From the NCBI GenBank assembly GCA_003158835.1, contig PMLI01000375.1, positions 2,668-12,210 on the forward strand: a stretch of DNA of 9,543 nt, written 5' to 3'. Source of the DNA: Acidimicrobiaceae bacterium (GTDB taxonomy: Bacteria > Actinomycetota > Acidimicrobiia > Acidimicrobiales > Palsa-688). Under the pieces are notes generated by a model. The model searched no databases. It was not told the origin of the DNA and was given only the letters and a program-made list of their open reading frames with translations. Of this stretch, positions 1-7,265 are shown piece by piece; the first letter of the stretch is position 1, and each line of letters begins with the position of its first letter. The position numbers were made by a program, and so were the translations under genes.

Positions 1-269
1 TCATCGACGGCGGCCACGGCGCCGCAGTGGCCTGGGCCGACTACAGGTGCTGGGCCCCCAAAGTGGCGGTGGGCGGGACGCTGGCCATCCATGACGTGTT
101 CGCCGGCCCAGCCGAGGGTGGGCAAGTGCCGTACGAGATCTTCTGCCAGGCCTGGGCGTCGGGAGAGTGGGAAGAGACAGGGGCGTCCGGTTCGCTCCGG
201 CTGCTGCGCCGCGTCCAGGCGCCACACCTGATCGACCAGGCTGCGGGCCCCGATCGCTTCCCAGCTTGA
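1..269 (+). CDS. Class I SAM-dependent methyltransferase, Methyltransf_24-like (C-terminal part, 5' truncated)
   Basis: Only the last ~88 codons are present; the reading frame enters at base 3 and ends at TGA 267-269. The visible protein begins IDGGH, followed by an ADYRCWAP segment, then VAVGGTLAIHDVF and a PYEIF stretch, and ends in SGSLRLLRRV. The acidic IDGGH strand followed by 'DY..W...V..GG.L..HD' is typical of the second half of Methyltransf_24-type O-methyltransferase-like enzymes, which transfer a methyl group from S-adenosylmethionine to a substrate I cannot name. The AdoMet-binding GxGxG motif would lie left of the window. It is followed after 34 nt by the glycosyltransferase gene on the same strand, so it is probably the upstream member of the same operon. 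Family assignment is fairly sure; substrate is unknown. Confidence 0.8.
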   Translation, partial: IDGGHGAAVAWADYRCWAPKVAVGGTLAIHDVFAGPAEGGQVPYEIFCQAWASGEWEETGASGSLRLLRRVQAPHLIDQAAGPDRFPA

Positions 270-303
270 CCAACCGCGCCCGGGCGGCCACGCTTGAGCG
301 CAC

Positions 304-1740
304 ATGTCCGGTCGGCGCTTCAGTTCTGCTCGGCCGGGGATAGGGACCGCCGGCGCCCTGGCCCCAGCCGGCGCCAAGGCCGCCGCCTCACGAGAACACC
401 TCCGCGTCGCCCTGCTCGTCTACCGGGGCAACCCCCGTTCTGGGGGCCAGGGCGTCTACACCCGCTACCTGTCCCGGGCACTGGCTCGACAGGGCCACGA
501 CGTAACCGTTTTCTCGGGCCAGCCCTGGCCCGTCCTGGACGAAGAAGACGGGGTGAAACTGGTCAAGGTCCCGAGCCTCGACCTGTACCGGGAGCCCGAC
601 CCCTTCCGCCTGCCCCGGCCGGCGGAGATCCGGGACTGGGTCGACCTGGTCGAGGTGGGGACCATGTTGACGGGCGGTTTCCCCGAGCCGCGCACGTTCA
701 GCCTCCGGGCCCGGCGAGTGCTGGCGGGGTGGGGGGACAGGCTGGACATCGTGCACGACAACCAGTCCTTCGGCTCCGGCCTGCTCGGTCTCATGGACGA
801 CGGCTGGCCGCTGATCGGCACCTGCCACCATCCGGTCACCGTCGACCGGTTGGTCGACCTGGCCCACGCCCGGACCTGGCGCCGGGAAGTGTCGCTGCGG
901 CGTTGGTACGGCTTCGTCCGCATGCAAAACCGGGTGGCCCGGCGCCTGCCCCGCCTGCTCACCGTGTCGTCCACGTCCCGGCGCGACATCGTCGAACAGA
1001 TGGGCGTCGCCCCCCAACGCGTCGCCATCGTCCCCATAGGCGCCGACCACGAGCGCTTCCGCCCCGGGCCGGGCGGCTGGTCCCGGCGGGTGCCGGGCCG
1101 GGTCATGACCACGGCCAGTGCCGACGTCCCGCTGAAAGGTCTCTCCTACCTGCTCGAGGCTCTGGCCAAGCTGCGCACCGACGAGCCCGAGGCCCACCTG
1201 GTGGTGGTGGGCGAGCCCCGCCCGGCCAGGGACGCGGCCCGGACCATCAAACGGCTGGGTCTCGAGGGGGCCGTCACTTTTCGCCCCGGGGTGAGCGACG
1301 CCCAACTGGTGGAGATGTACCGGGAGGCATCGGTGGTGGCCGTGCCCTCCCTCTACGAGGGCTTCTCCCTACCCGCGGTCGAGGCGATGGCGTGCGAGGT
1401 CCCGCTGGTAGCCACGATGGGGGGTGCCCTGCCCGAGGTGGTGGGCCCGGATGGCCACGCCGCCCTGCTCGTGCCGCCGGCCGACGCCGGTGCCCTGGCG
1501 GTGGCGCTCGGACGGCTCCTGTCCAGCACTAGTGGGGGAGCGACCGAACTGGCCGCCCGCCTGGGCCACCACGGCCGGTGCCGGGTGCTGGAACGCTTCA
1601 CCTGGGACCGGTGCGCCAGCGGTGTCGTCGAGCAGTACAGGTACGTCCTGTCTGAGCATGCGCCGGCCGGGCACGGGCATGCGCCGGCCGGGCACGGGTA
1701 TGCGCCGGCCGGGCACGAGCATGGGCACGAGCCGTGCTGA
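304..1740 (+). CDS. GT4-family glycosyltransferase with histidine-rich repeat tail
   Basis: This 478-residue protein is a GT-B fold, retaining-type glycosyltransferase (GT4/'family 1' annotation), predicted to move a sugar from a nucleotide-sugar donor to an unidentified acceptor at the cytoplasmic face. Seen: an N-terminal glycine-rich loop at residues 47-56 (GGQGVYTRYL), a donor-site lysine near residue 278 (VPLKGL), a PSLYEGFSLPAVEA segment with the E-x7-E pair E352/E360, and a C-terminal GGALPEVVG loop at 373-381. Residues 1-31 are an Ala/Gly-rich lead with no homology that I recognise. The start is constrained: an in-frame TGA lies at 295-297, so ATG 304 is the first possible codon, although no good Shine-Dalgarno precedes it. 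The last ~27 residues are three heptads of the H/Y-APAGH-G/E type plus HGHEPC, outside the catalytic fold. The stop overlaps the next gene by 7 nt, implying translational coupling. Confidence 0.88.
   Translation: MSGRRFSSARPGIGTAGALAPAGAKAAASREHLRVALLVYRGNPRSGGQGVYTRYLSRALARQGHDVTVFSGQPWPVLDEEDGVKLVKVPSLDLYREPDPFRLPRPAEIRDWVDLVEVGTMLTGGFPEPRTFSLRARRVLAGWGDRLDIVHDNQSFGSGLLGLMDDGWPLIGTCHHPVTVDRLVDLAHARTWRREVSLRRWYGFVRMQNRVARRLPRLLTVSSTSRRDIVEQMGVAPQRVAIVPIGADHERFRPGPGGWSRRVPGRVMTTASADVPLKGLSYLLEALAKLRTDEPEAHLVVVGEPRPARDAARTIKRLGLEGAVTFRPGVSDAQLVEMYREASVVAVPSLYEGFSLPAVEAMACEVPLVATMGGALPEVVGPDGHAALLVPPADAGALAVALGRLLSSTSGGATELAARLGHHGRCRVLERFTWDRCASGVVEQYRYVLSEHAPAGHGHAPAGHGYAPAGHEHGHEPC
1657..1731 (+). 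repeat. 21-bp tandem repeat (three copies plus a partial fourth) in glycosyltransferase 3' end
   Basis: Copies lie at 1657-1677, 1678-1698 and 1699-1719. They are nearly identical (core ATGCGCCGGCCGGGCACG) with changes only at the first base and near the end of the third copy. A shortened unit (CATGGGCACGAG) follows at 1720-1731. The period is seven codons, so gain or loss of copies by slippage would change the protein tail by whole heptapeptides without shifting frame or disturbing the downstream GTG start at 1734. Confidence 0.95.
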
Positions 1741-2450
1741 CGGTTCGCTACAGCCGGCTCGGGCTCCGCGCTGGACAACGCCTGCTCGACTTCGGCTGCG
1801 GCGGCGGCCGCCATGCCTTGGAGGCGATGCGCCTCGGTGCGGTGGCGACGGCCCTCGACTCGGACTGCCACCAGCTCGAAGTGGCGGCCGGTTGGCTGGT
1901 GGCGATGCTGGCCGAGGACAAGGACACGGCCAACTCGGGCGGCCAGGGCCACGCCGTCGTCGGCGACGGGCGGGCGCTGCCTTTCCCGGACGCCTGCTTC
2001 GACAAGGTCATCGCGGCGGAGGTGCTCGAGCACGTCCCCGACGACGCCGCCGTCCTGGCCGAACTGGCCCGGGTGCTGCGGCAGGGCGGCACCATGGCCG
2101 TGACCGTGCCCCGTTGGTACCCCGAGCGCATAAATTGGGCGCTTTCGGCCGAGTACCACAACGTCCCCGGCGGCCATATCCGCATCTACCGCCGGGCTCA
2201 GTTGCGAGGCCGGCTTCGGGGCGCCGGTCTCGTCCCCGGTCGCGCCCACCACGCGCACGCCCTGCACAGCCCGTACTGGTGGCTGCGCTGCGCCATGGGC
2301 ACTGGCCGGGAGGAGAACCGGTTGGTGCGCGCCTACCACCGGCTCCTGGTCTGGGACATAACCGCCAAGAACCCGCTCACCCGCTGGCCGGAGGCGCTGC
2401 TGAACCCTGTGCTCGGCAAGAGCCTCGTGATTTACGCCCGCAAACCGTGA
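1734..2450 (+). CDS. Class I SAM-dependent methyltransferase (Methyltransf_11-like)
   Basis: This 238-residue protein carries the Rossmann methyltransferase hallmarks: motif I LLDFGCGGGRHA at residues 17-28, an acidic ribose-binding residue at D42 in ALDSD, the GDGRALPFPD segment at 77-86, and the FDKVIAAEVLEHV motif at 89-101, followed by LRQGGTMAVTVP (115-126). The C-terminal half (130-238) is rich in Trp/Tyr/His and probably forms the substrate lid. GTG 1734 is chosen because it gives the N-terminus MLTVRYSRLGL with motif I at the usual distance, and because it sits 7 nt inside the end of the glycosyltransferase gene, a typical coupled start. It probably methylates the same molecule as its neighbours act on; the substrate is unknown. 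The toroid-protein gene follows after 10 nt. Confidence 0.88.
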   Translation: MLTVRYSRLGLRAGQRLLDFGCGGGRHALEAMRLGAVATALDSDCHQLEVAAGWLVAMLAEDKDTANSGGQGHAVVGDGRALPFPDACFDKVIAAEVLEHVPDDAAVLAELARVLRQGGTMAVTVPRWYPERINWALSAEYHNVPGGHIRIYRRAQLRGRLRGAGLVPGRAHHAHALHSPYWWLRCAMGTGREENRLVRAYHRLLVWDITAKNPLTRWPEALLNPVLGKSLVIYARKP

Positions 2451-2460
2451 CCGGAAGACC

Positions 2461-3495
2461 ATGAGCCTGTTGTCGACATCGGAGATCGACCAGACGGCGT
2501 CGTGGATAGCGTCGTTGCAGTTGCCCGACGGGATGGTCCCCTGGTACCGGGGCGGCCACGCCGACCCGTGGAACCACACAGAGGCGACCATGGCATTGGC
2601 CGCGGCCGGGCGCTGGGCCGAAGTCGAGCGCGCTTTTGGCTGGTTGGCGGCCCGGCAGTTGCCCGACGGGAGCTGGTGCACGTTTTACGTGACCGGTGGT
2701 GTGACCGAACCTCGTCGGGACCCCAATGTGTGCGCTTATCTGGCCACCGGGGCGTGGTGGTGCTCGCAGTTGGGGGGTGGCCCGGGGTTCTTGGAAGCGG
2801 TGTGGCCCATGATCGAGCATGCGATTGACTGGTGCCTTGGTTATCAGCGCCTGGGCGGTGAAATCACATGGTCGGTCGGCCCCGACGGAGTCCCCGGTAA
2901 TTTCGCGCTGCTGGCGGCGAACTCGTCGCTCCAGCAATCCTTTCGCTGCGCCGCCAAAATAGCCGAGGCGCTCGGTCACGACCGGGGTGACTGGGTGGCG
3001 GCGGCGGACCGCATTGCCAGGGTGGTGGCCGAGGAACCGTCTGTTTTCGCCCCCAAAGACCGCTGGGCGATGGACTGGTACTACCCGGTGCTGAGCGGGG
3101 CGGTCGTGGGGGACGAGGCGCGCCGGCGCCTGGCCGGGCGCTGGGACGAATTCGTGGCCCGGGGTTTCGGCGCCCGCTGTGTGGCCGACCATTTCTGGGT
3201 GACGGCGGCCGAAACAGCGGAATGCGCCATGGCCGCGGGTAGGGCCGGCTCCCCGGCCGAGGCGGAGGAGCTACTGGACTGGACGCGCCACCTGCGGGCC
3301 GGGGACGGTGGGTACTGGACGGGCTGCGCCCACCCCGAATGCGTGCGTTTCCCGGGGGGCCAGAAAAGCACTTATTCGGCCGCCGCGGTAATAATTGCCG
3401 ACCACGTCCTCTACCGGCGCAGCCCGGCTGCGGCCGTATTTCAAGCCGTACCTCAGCCCGGGGCGCTGTCCCCGGTGCGGGCCGTCTCGAGGTGA
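2461..3495 (+). CDS. Alpha/alpha-toroid protein, prenyltransferase/terpene-cyclase-like repeats
   Basis: This 344-residue protein has repeated helical-hairpin units with QW-like motifs: QLPDGMVPW (20-28), QLPDGSW (66-72), a Q-rich LGGEITW (129-137) and a GDGGYW (281-286). These are typical of the six-hairpin toroid of squalene/hopene cyclases and protein prenyltransferases, and such proteins are usually annotated 'prenyltransferase'. I see no DxDD protonation motif and no prenyltransferase zinc ligands that I can assign, so catalysis is unproven; it could bind a polyprenyl or sugar substrate instead. A six-hairpin glycosidase is the main alternative. ATG 2461 is preceded by GGAAG at 2453-2457, a short spacing, and lies 10 nt after the methyltransferase stop. 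The last ~43 bp overlap the 3' end of hemE on the opposite strand, and residues past ~330 look non-conserved. Confidence 0.75.
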   Translation: MSLLSTSEIDQTASWIASLQLPDGMVPWYRGGHADPWNHTEATMALAAAGRWAEVERAFGWLAARQLPDGSWCTFYVTGGVTEPRRDPNVCAYLATGAWWCSQLGGGPGFLEAVWPMIEHAIDWCLGYQRLGGEITWSVGPDGVPGNFALLAANSSLQQSFRCAAKIAEALGHDRGDWVAAADRIARVVAEEPSVFAPKDRWAMDWYYPVLSGAVVGDEARRRLAGRWDEFVARGFGARCVADHFWVTAAETAECAMAAGRAGSPAEAEELLDWTRHLRAGDGGYWTGCAHPECVRFPGGQKSTYSAAAVIIADHVLYRRSPAAAVFQAVPQPGALSPVRAVSR

Positions 3496-4499
3496 ACGAG
3501 CTCGACCAGCCGGGCGAGCTGGTCGGGGTCGGTGGCGGGCAGGACACCGTGGCCGAGGTTGAACACGTGACCGGCGGGCCCAGCCGCGGCCAGTACCGCA
3601 CGGGCCTGTTCGGCCAGGACGGGCCAGGGGGCGAGGCAGGCGGTGGGGTCGAGGTTGCCCTGGACGCCCACGCCGGGCCCGACGCGCCGGCGGGCCTCGT
3701 CGAGCGGCACCCGCCAGTCGACGCCCACGACGTCGGCCCCCGCCTGGGCGAAGTCGGAGAGCAGCTCGCCCGCCCCCACCCCGAACACGATGCGGGGCAC
3801 TTGCTCCGCCGCCAGGCCGCTGACGACGCTGTGCAGGGCGGGCCAGACGTAACGGCGGTAGTCGGCGGGGGAGAGGGCGCCGCCCCAGCTCTCGAATATC
3901 TGGACGGCGGCCGCCCCCGCCGCCACCTGGGCGCGCAGGCTGGCCAGGGTGATCTCGGCCAGGCGCTCCATCAGATCCGCCCACAGCCGGGGCTCGGACC
4001 ACATCAACGACTTGGCTTTGGCGAAGCCCTGGGACGGGCCCCCCTCCACCAGGTAGCTGGCCAGGGTGAACGGGCCCCCGGCGAAGCCGATGACCGGGAC
4101 CGGTACGGCCATGCTGGCGAGCTCGGCGATGACGAGGCGCAGGGCCTCGTCCACGAACGGCGCCGGTACGGGGCGCAGCCGGTCGAGATCAGCGGCGTCG
4201 CGGAACGGTTTTTCGACCACGGGGCCCGTGCCCGGGGCGACGTCGACGCCGAAGTCGATGACCGGGACGACGATGTCGGAGAAGAGCACGGCCGCGTCCA
4301 CCCCGTAGCGGCGGACGGGTTGCAGGGTCAGCTCCGCGGCCAGGGCGGGGTCCCTGATGGCGTCCAGGATGCTCCCCGGCCCGCGTCGGGCGCGGTACTC
4401 CGGTAGCGAACGGCCGGCCTGGCGCATGAACCAGACCGGCGTATAGGGCACGGCCTGGCCCCGGCAGGCGGCCAGGAAGGGCGGCAGGCTGGTGTCCAT
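3453..4499 (-). CDS. hemE: Uroporphyrinogen decarboxylase
   Basis: The enzyme removes the four acetate carboxyl groups of uroporphyrinogen III to give coproporphyrinogen III in cytoplasmic haem synthesis. The 348-residue length is normal. Seen: the substrate-binding signature WFMRQAGRSLPEYR (residues 23-36), the essential aspartate in LFSD at D75, GFAGGPFTLASYLVEGG (138-154) with the conserved tyrosine Y149, FESWGG (202-207), GNLDP (281-285) and FNLGHG (313-318) with the conserved histidine H317. The start is ATG at 4499-4497. There is no Shine-Dalgarno; a TAGCGT hexamer lies 7 nt upstream, so the transcript may be leaderless. No other haem gene is in the window. The 3' end converges on and overlaps the toroid-protein gene by 43 bp. 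Confidence 0.96.
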   Translation of the reverse strand: MDTSLPPFLAACRGQAVPYTPVWFMRQAGRSLPEYRARRGPGSILDAIRDPALAAELTLQPVRRYGVDAAVLFSDIVVPVIDFGVDVAPGTGPVVEKPFRDAADLDRLRPVPAPFVDEALRLVIAELASMAVPVPVIGFAGGPFTLASYLVEGGPSQGFAKAKSLMWSEPRLWADLMERLAEITLASLRAQVAAGAAAVQIFESWGGALSPADYRRYVWPALHSVVSGLAAEQVPRIVFGVGAGELLSDFAQAGADVVGVDWRVPLDEARRRVGPGVGVQGNLDPTACLAPWPVLAEQARAVLAAAGPAGHVFNLGHGVLPATDPDQLARLVELVHLETARTGDSAPG

Positions 4500-4512
4500 G
4501 CCGCCAACGCTA
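4500..4512 (-). promoter_or_regulatory. Candidate -10 element for a leaderless hemE transcript
   Basis: On the minus strand TAGCGT (4512-4507) fits the actinobacterial TAnnnT -10 pattern and stands 7 nt before the hemE ATG, which would place the transcription start at or next to the start codon. The absence of a Shine-Dalgarno agrees with this. No clear -35 is seen. A single hexamer of this degeneracy is weak evidence. Confidence 0.3.
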
Positions 4513-4520
4513 CCGGGGCG

Positions 4521-4537
4521 CGGCGAGAGCTTCGCCG
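4521..4537. other. Short inverted repeat between hemE and helD
   Basis: CGGCGA (4521-4526) and TCGCCG (4532-4537) form a perfect 6-bp stem around a 5-nt loop. It lies 20-40 bp upstream of the hemE start and could be an operator or simply a chance structure in GC-rich DNA. Confidence 0.3.
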
Positions 4538-4549
4538 GGCCACGGCGGA

Positions 4550-4569
4550 GCCCCGGCTTGCGCTGGGGC
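4550..4569. other. 8-bp hairpin / dyad upstream of helD
   Basis: GCCCCGGC (4550-4557) pairs with GCTGGGGC (4562-4569) around a TTGC loop. The stem is 8 bp with one G-T position, so as DNA it is an imperfect dyad and as RNA a complete stem. It is about 30 bp upstream of the helD ATG and overlaps the candidate -35 TTGCGC (4558-4563), a position suited to an operator. It is not followed by a T tract, so it is not a standard terminator. Confidence 0.4.
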
Positions 4570-4585
4570 CGGTGGCCCGTAAGAG
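4558..4585 (+). promoter_or_regulatory. Candidate helD promoter
   Basis: TTGCGC (4558-4563) and TAAGAG (4580-4585) are separated by 16 bp and resemble weak -35 and -10 boxes. The transcription start would fall only ~10 nt before the helD ATG at 4601. The match to consensus is partial, so this is a low-confidence call. Confidence 0.3.
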
Positions 4586-4600
4586 TAAGAAGTTTGCCCT

Positions 4601-6877
4601 ATGGCGCACCCTGACCTGCCCGCCGAACAGGCTCACCTGGACCGGGCACTGGCGCGCCTCGAGGTCGTGCGGGCCCAGACGCAGGACCAGTTGAGGGAGG
4701 CGTTCCGGGAGAGGGGCGGCACCTTTCAATCCTTCACCGAGCGCGACATCCGGGTCCGTCACAGCTTGAACCGCCTGGAGAAACTGCAGCTGGGCAGGGA
4801 GGCGCTCATCTTCGGCCGCATCGACGCCGCCACCCACCCCGACGCCGAGACGGTGGAGAGCTTCCACATAGGCCGCCTCGCCCTTTCGGATGCCGACCAC
4901 GAGCCGCTGGTGGTGGACTGGCGCGCCCCGGTGGCCGAGCCGTTCTACCGGGCGACCTGGGCCAACCCCATGGGATTGCGCCGCCGCCGCCACTTCCTCA
5001 TCGACGCCAAGCGCGTGCTCGACCTCGAAGACGAGCTCTTCGCCCCGGGGGGATCCGAAGGGGTGGCGGAGACACTCGGCCTGACCGGCTCGAGCGTGCT
5101 TATGGCCGCCCTGGGGCGGGCCCACACGGGCCGTATGCGCGACATCGTCGCCACCGTCCAGGCCGAGCAGGACGAGATCATCCGGGCGCCGCTACCCGGC
5201 GTCCTCGTCGTCCAGGGCGGGCCGGGCACGGGTAAGACGGCGGTGGCTTTGCACCGGGCCGCCTACCTGCTGTACACCCACCGCTTCCCGTTGGAGGGGC
5301 AGGGGGTGCTGGTGGTCGGGCCCAATCCCACGTTCCTGCGCTACATCGACCAGGTCCTTCCCTCGCTCGGCGAGACGGGCGTCGAGCTTTCGACCGCCAC
5401 CGGGTTGTACCGCTCAGCGCGGCCGGTGACCACGGAAAGCCCGGCCACGGCCCGGTTGAAAGGGGATCCCCGCATGGCCCGGTTCCTGCGCCGGGCCGTC
5501 CAGCAGCGAGAGCGTCCCTTGCGCCGGGCCGTGCAGATCCCGTACGGACGGTGGGCGCTGACCTTGACGCCCGCCGCCTCGGCCGAGATAGTGGCCGCGG
5601 CCAAGCGCCGTTCCGGGCCCCACAACGCCCGCCGCCGCATCGTGGAAACGCTCCTGTGGCAGCACCTGGCCGAGCAGTTGACGGCGCAGGCGGAGAGGTG
5701 GTCCGGCCCTTCCCCCGCCCGCGCTGAAAACGGGGAAGAGGACGGGGCGCCCGGCCAAATGGGCTTGGGTCAGACGGGCTCGGGGCAGGGGCAGGTGCGC
5801 TCGGCCGATCTCGGCGACGCCTTGCGCCGGCGCCCCGAGGTGGTCGAAGCCCTGGAACGCATGTGGCCGAGGTTGACGCCCGAGGCCCTCTGGCATGACC
5901 TGCTGGGAGCCAAGCCTCTCATCGACCAGGCTGCCCGCGGCCTGCTGGCTCCGGCCGAGGCCGAGGCCCTTTACCGGCCCCGCAGCGCTTCCGAGCAGGA
6001 CGTCTCGTGGACGCCGGCCGACATCCCCCTCCTGGACGAGGTGAGCTGGCTGCTCGGGCCCATACGGCCGGAACTGGCGGCCGAGCGCCAGCAGCGCACC
6101 CACGGCCACATCGTCGTGGACGAGGTCCAGGACCTGACCCCCATGGAGCTGCGCATGGTGGGAAGGCGCTCGCTCTCGGGCTCCATGACCCTGGTGGGCG
6201 ACATAGCCCAGGCCACCGGTCCCTGGGCGCCCGGCTCCTGGGACGACGTGGTGGCGCACCTGCCGGCCCGGCGAGGTTGGCGAAAGGCCAACCTTTCCGT
6301 GAGCTATCGGGCTCCTTCGGAGGTCATGGAACTGGCCGCCGCCGTCCTGGCCGCGGCCCTGCCCGGGGTGGAGGCGCCCGAACCCGTGCGCCAGACCGGG
6401 CACGGCCCGCGGTTCCTGCCCTGGGACGGCCCGGGTGCAGGAGACGGCCGGGGTGGGGGAGAGGACGACGCCAGCTTCGGCTCCCTGGTGGCGCGCACCG
6501 TCAATGAAGAGGTGCGGGCGGTGGCGTCGACGTCGGGGGGAGAGGACGGCAGCGTCGGGGTGCTCGTCCCGGCCGCCCTCATGGACGAGGTCCGTGGCGC
6601 CCTCGACCGGGCCGGCGTCACCGCCGGTGAAGCCGGCGCCGGGGCTCTCGACGTCCAGGTCAGCCTGCTCGCCCTGAGCAACGCCAAGGGCCTCGAGTTT
6701 GACTCCGTCGTCGTGGTGGAGCCGGCCAGGATCGTCTCCGAGCAGGGCCAGGGCCTGCGCGCCCTATACGTGGCGCTCACTCGCTGCACCCGCCGTTTGG
6801 CCATCGTCTACCGGGAACCGCTCCCCGGGCCGTTGGCCGGGTGGCCTACCGGGGACCAGAAGGCCGTTAAGACGTAG
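4601..6877 (+). CDS. helD: HelD-family RNA polymerase-associated ATPase (UvrD/Rep-like helicase fold)
   Basis: This 758-residue protein resembles HelD, an SF1 (UvrD-like) ATPase that enters stalled or idle RNA polymerase and releases it from nucleic acid; actinobacterial relatives (HelR) can displace rifampicin. Seen: an N-terminal helical region (1-75), the HelD-typical FHIGRLALSDADHEPLVVDWRAPVAEPFYRA stretch (split at 88-118), Walker A GGPGTGKT (206-213), Walker B/motif II DEVQD (507-511), motif III VGDIAQATG (532-540), motif IV SYRAP (568-572), motif V NAKGLEFDSVVVVE (694-707) and motif VI LYVALTRCTRRL (722-733). The helicase core is split by a long insert, as in the family. Residues ~370-400 are low-complexity, Gly/Gln-rich with an acidic ENGEED cluster. 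The start is firm: an in-frame TAA lies at 4586-4588, and AAGAAG upstream is a weak ribosome site. It converges on vapC with an 11-bp overlap. Whether it affects rifampicin is not shown. Confidence 0.9.
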   Translation: MAHPDLPAEQAHLDRALARLEVVRAQTQDQLREAFRERGGTFQSFTERDIRVRHSLNRLEKLQLGREALIFGRIDAATHPDAETVESFHIGRLALSDADHEPLVVDWRAPVAEPFYRATWANPMGLRRRRHFLIDAKRVLDLEDELFAPGGSEGVAETLGLTGSSVLMAALGRAHTGRMRDIVATVQAEQDEIIRAPLPGVLVVQGGPGTGKTAVALHRAAYLLYTHRFPLEGQGVLVVGPNPTFLRYIDQVLPSLGETGVELSTATGLYRSARPVTTESPATARLKGDPRMARFLRRAVQQRERPLRRAVQIPYGRWALTLTPAASAEIVAAAKRRSGPHNARRRIVETLLWQHLAEQLTAQAERWSGPSPARAENGEEDGAPGQMGLGQTGSGQGQVRSADLGDALRRRPEVVEALERMWPRLTPEALWHDLLGAKPLIDQAARGLLAPAEAEALYRPRSASEQDVSWTPADIPLLDEVSWLLGPIRPELAAERQQRTHGHIVVDEVQDLTPMELRMVGRRSLSGSMTLVGDIAQATGPWAPGSWDDVVAHLPARRGWRKANLSVSYRAPSEVMELAAAVLAAALPGVEAPEPVRQTGHGPRFLPWDGPGAGDGRGGGEDDASFGSLVARTVNEEVRAVASTSGGEDGSVGVLVPAALMDEVRGALDRAGVTAGEAGAGALDVQVSLLALSNAKGLEFDSVVVVEPARIVSEQGQGLRALYVALTRCTRRLAIVYREPLPGPLAGWPTGDQKAVKT

Positions 6878-7265
6878 GGGGCTGGACCGTCTTGATCCCA
6901 GCGGCTTCGGCGGCGGCGATCAACCGGTTGTCGTACGCGACAAAGGCCGTCAGGTCGGCGCGGATCGAGAGCGCGCTGGCGAGATGGACCGCGTCCAGCG
7001 TGCCCAGCAAAGGCCCGCCGGCGTCGGCCGCCTCATCGATCAGGCCGCCGCTCAGCCGGAGCAGGTCCAACTGGGACACCAGCGCTCGCGCCGCAGGCAC
7101 AACGTCGGGATCGAGACGACGGGCAGCGCGCACCACCTCGACTTTGGCCAGCTCGCTGCTCACCTTGGGCGTCGCCGCCCGCTCAGAGAGCCACTGGGCC
7201 AGTGCTTGGCTCTCGCTCTCCTCGAACAACAGCTTGAGCAACGCCGACGAGTCCAGGTAGATCAT
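6867..7265 (-). CDS. vapC: VapC-family PIN-domain ribonuclease toxin
   Basis: Read from ATG 7265-7263 the protein has 132 residues, the normal VapC length. VapC toxins are magnesium-dependent RNases that cut tRNA or rRNA. All four acidic active-site positions of the PIN fold are visible: D5 in MIYLDSSALLKLL, E43 in ELAKVEVVRA, D91 in GTLDAVHLASAL and D112 in FVAYDNRL. AAGGGG at 7280-7275, 9 nt upstream, could serve as its own ribosome site. The reading frame is also open upstream to GTG 7376, giving a 169-residue protein fused to the antitoxin's first residues. In that version the acidic residues are D42, E80, D128 and D149. The toxin looks intact although its antitoxin is broken. The 3' end overlaps helD by 11 bp. 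Confidence 0.88.
   Translation of the reverse strand: MIYLDSSALLKLLFEESESQALAQWLSERAATPKVSSELAKVEVVRAARRLDPDVVPAARALVSQLDLLRLSGGLIDEAADAGGPLLGTLDAVHLASALSIRADLTAFVAYDNRLIAAAEAAGIKTVQPPTS

Noticed and set aside
294..1532. Long open frame (412 codons) on the + strand
   Set aside because: Arg/Pro/Gly-rich composition typical of an out-of-frame shadow in GC-rich DNA; it overlaps the clearly conserved GT4 gene in another frame.
1657..1731. Tandem repeat considered as a CRISPR-like array
   Set aside because: Units are directly abutting with no unique spacers and are in frame inside a coding sequence.
1353..2681. 442-codon open frame on the - strand
   Set aside because: It lies antisense to three recognisable genes, has no recognisable domain, and has shadow-like composition.
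3339..4406. 355-codon + strand frame antisense to hemE
   Set aside because: Gly/Asp/Arg-rich shadow; hemE is unambiguous on the - strand.
5414..6403. 329-codon open frame antisense to helD
   Set aside because: Low-complexity Gly/Arg/His-rich product; helD motifs on the other strand account for the region.
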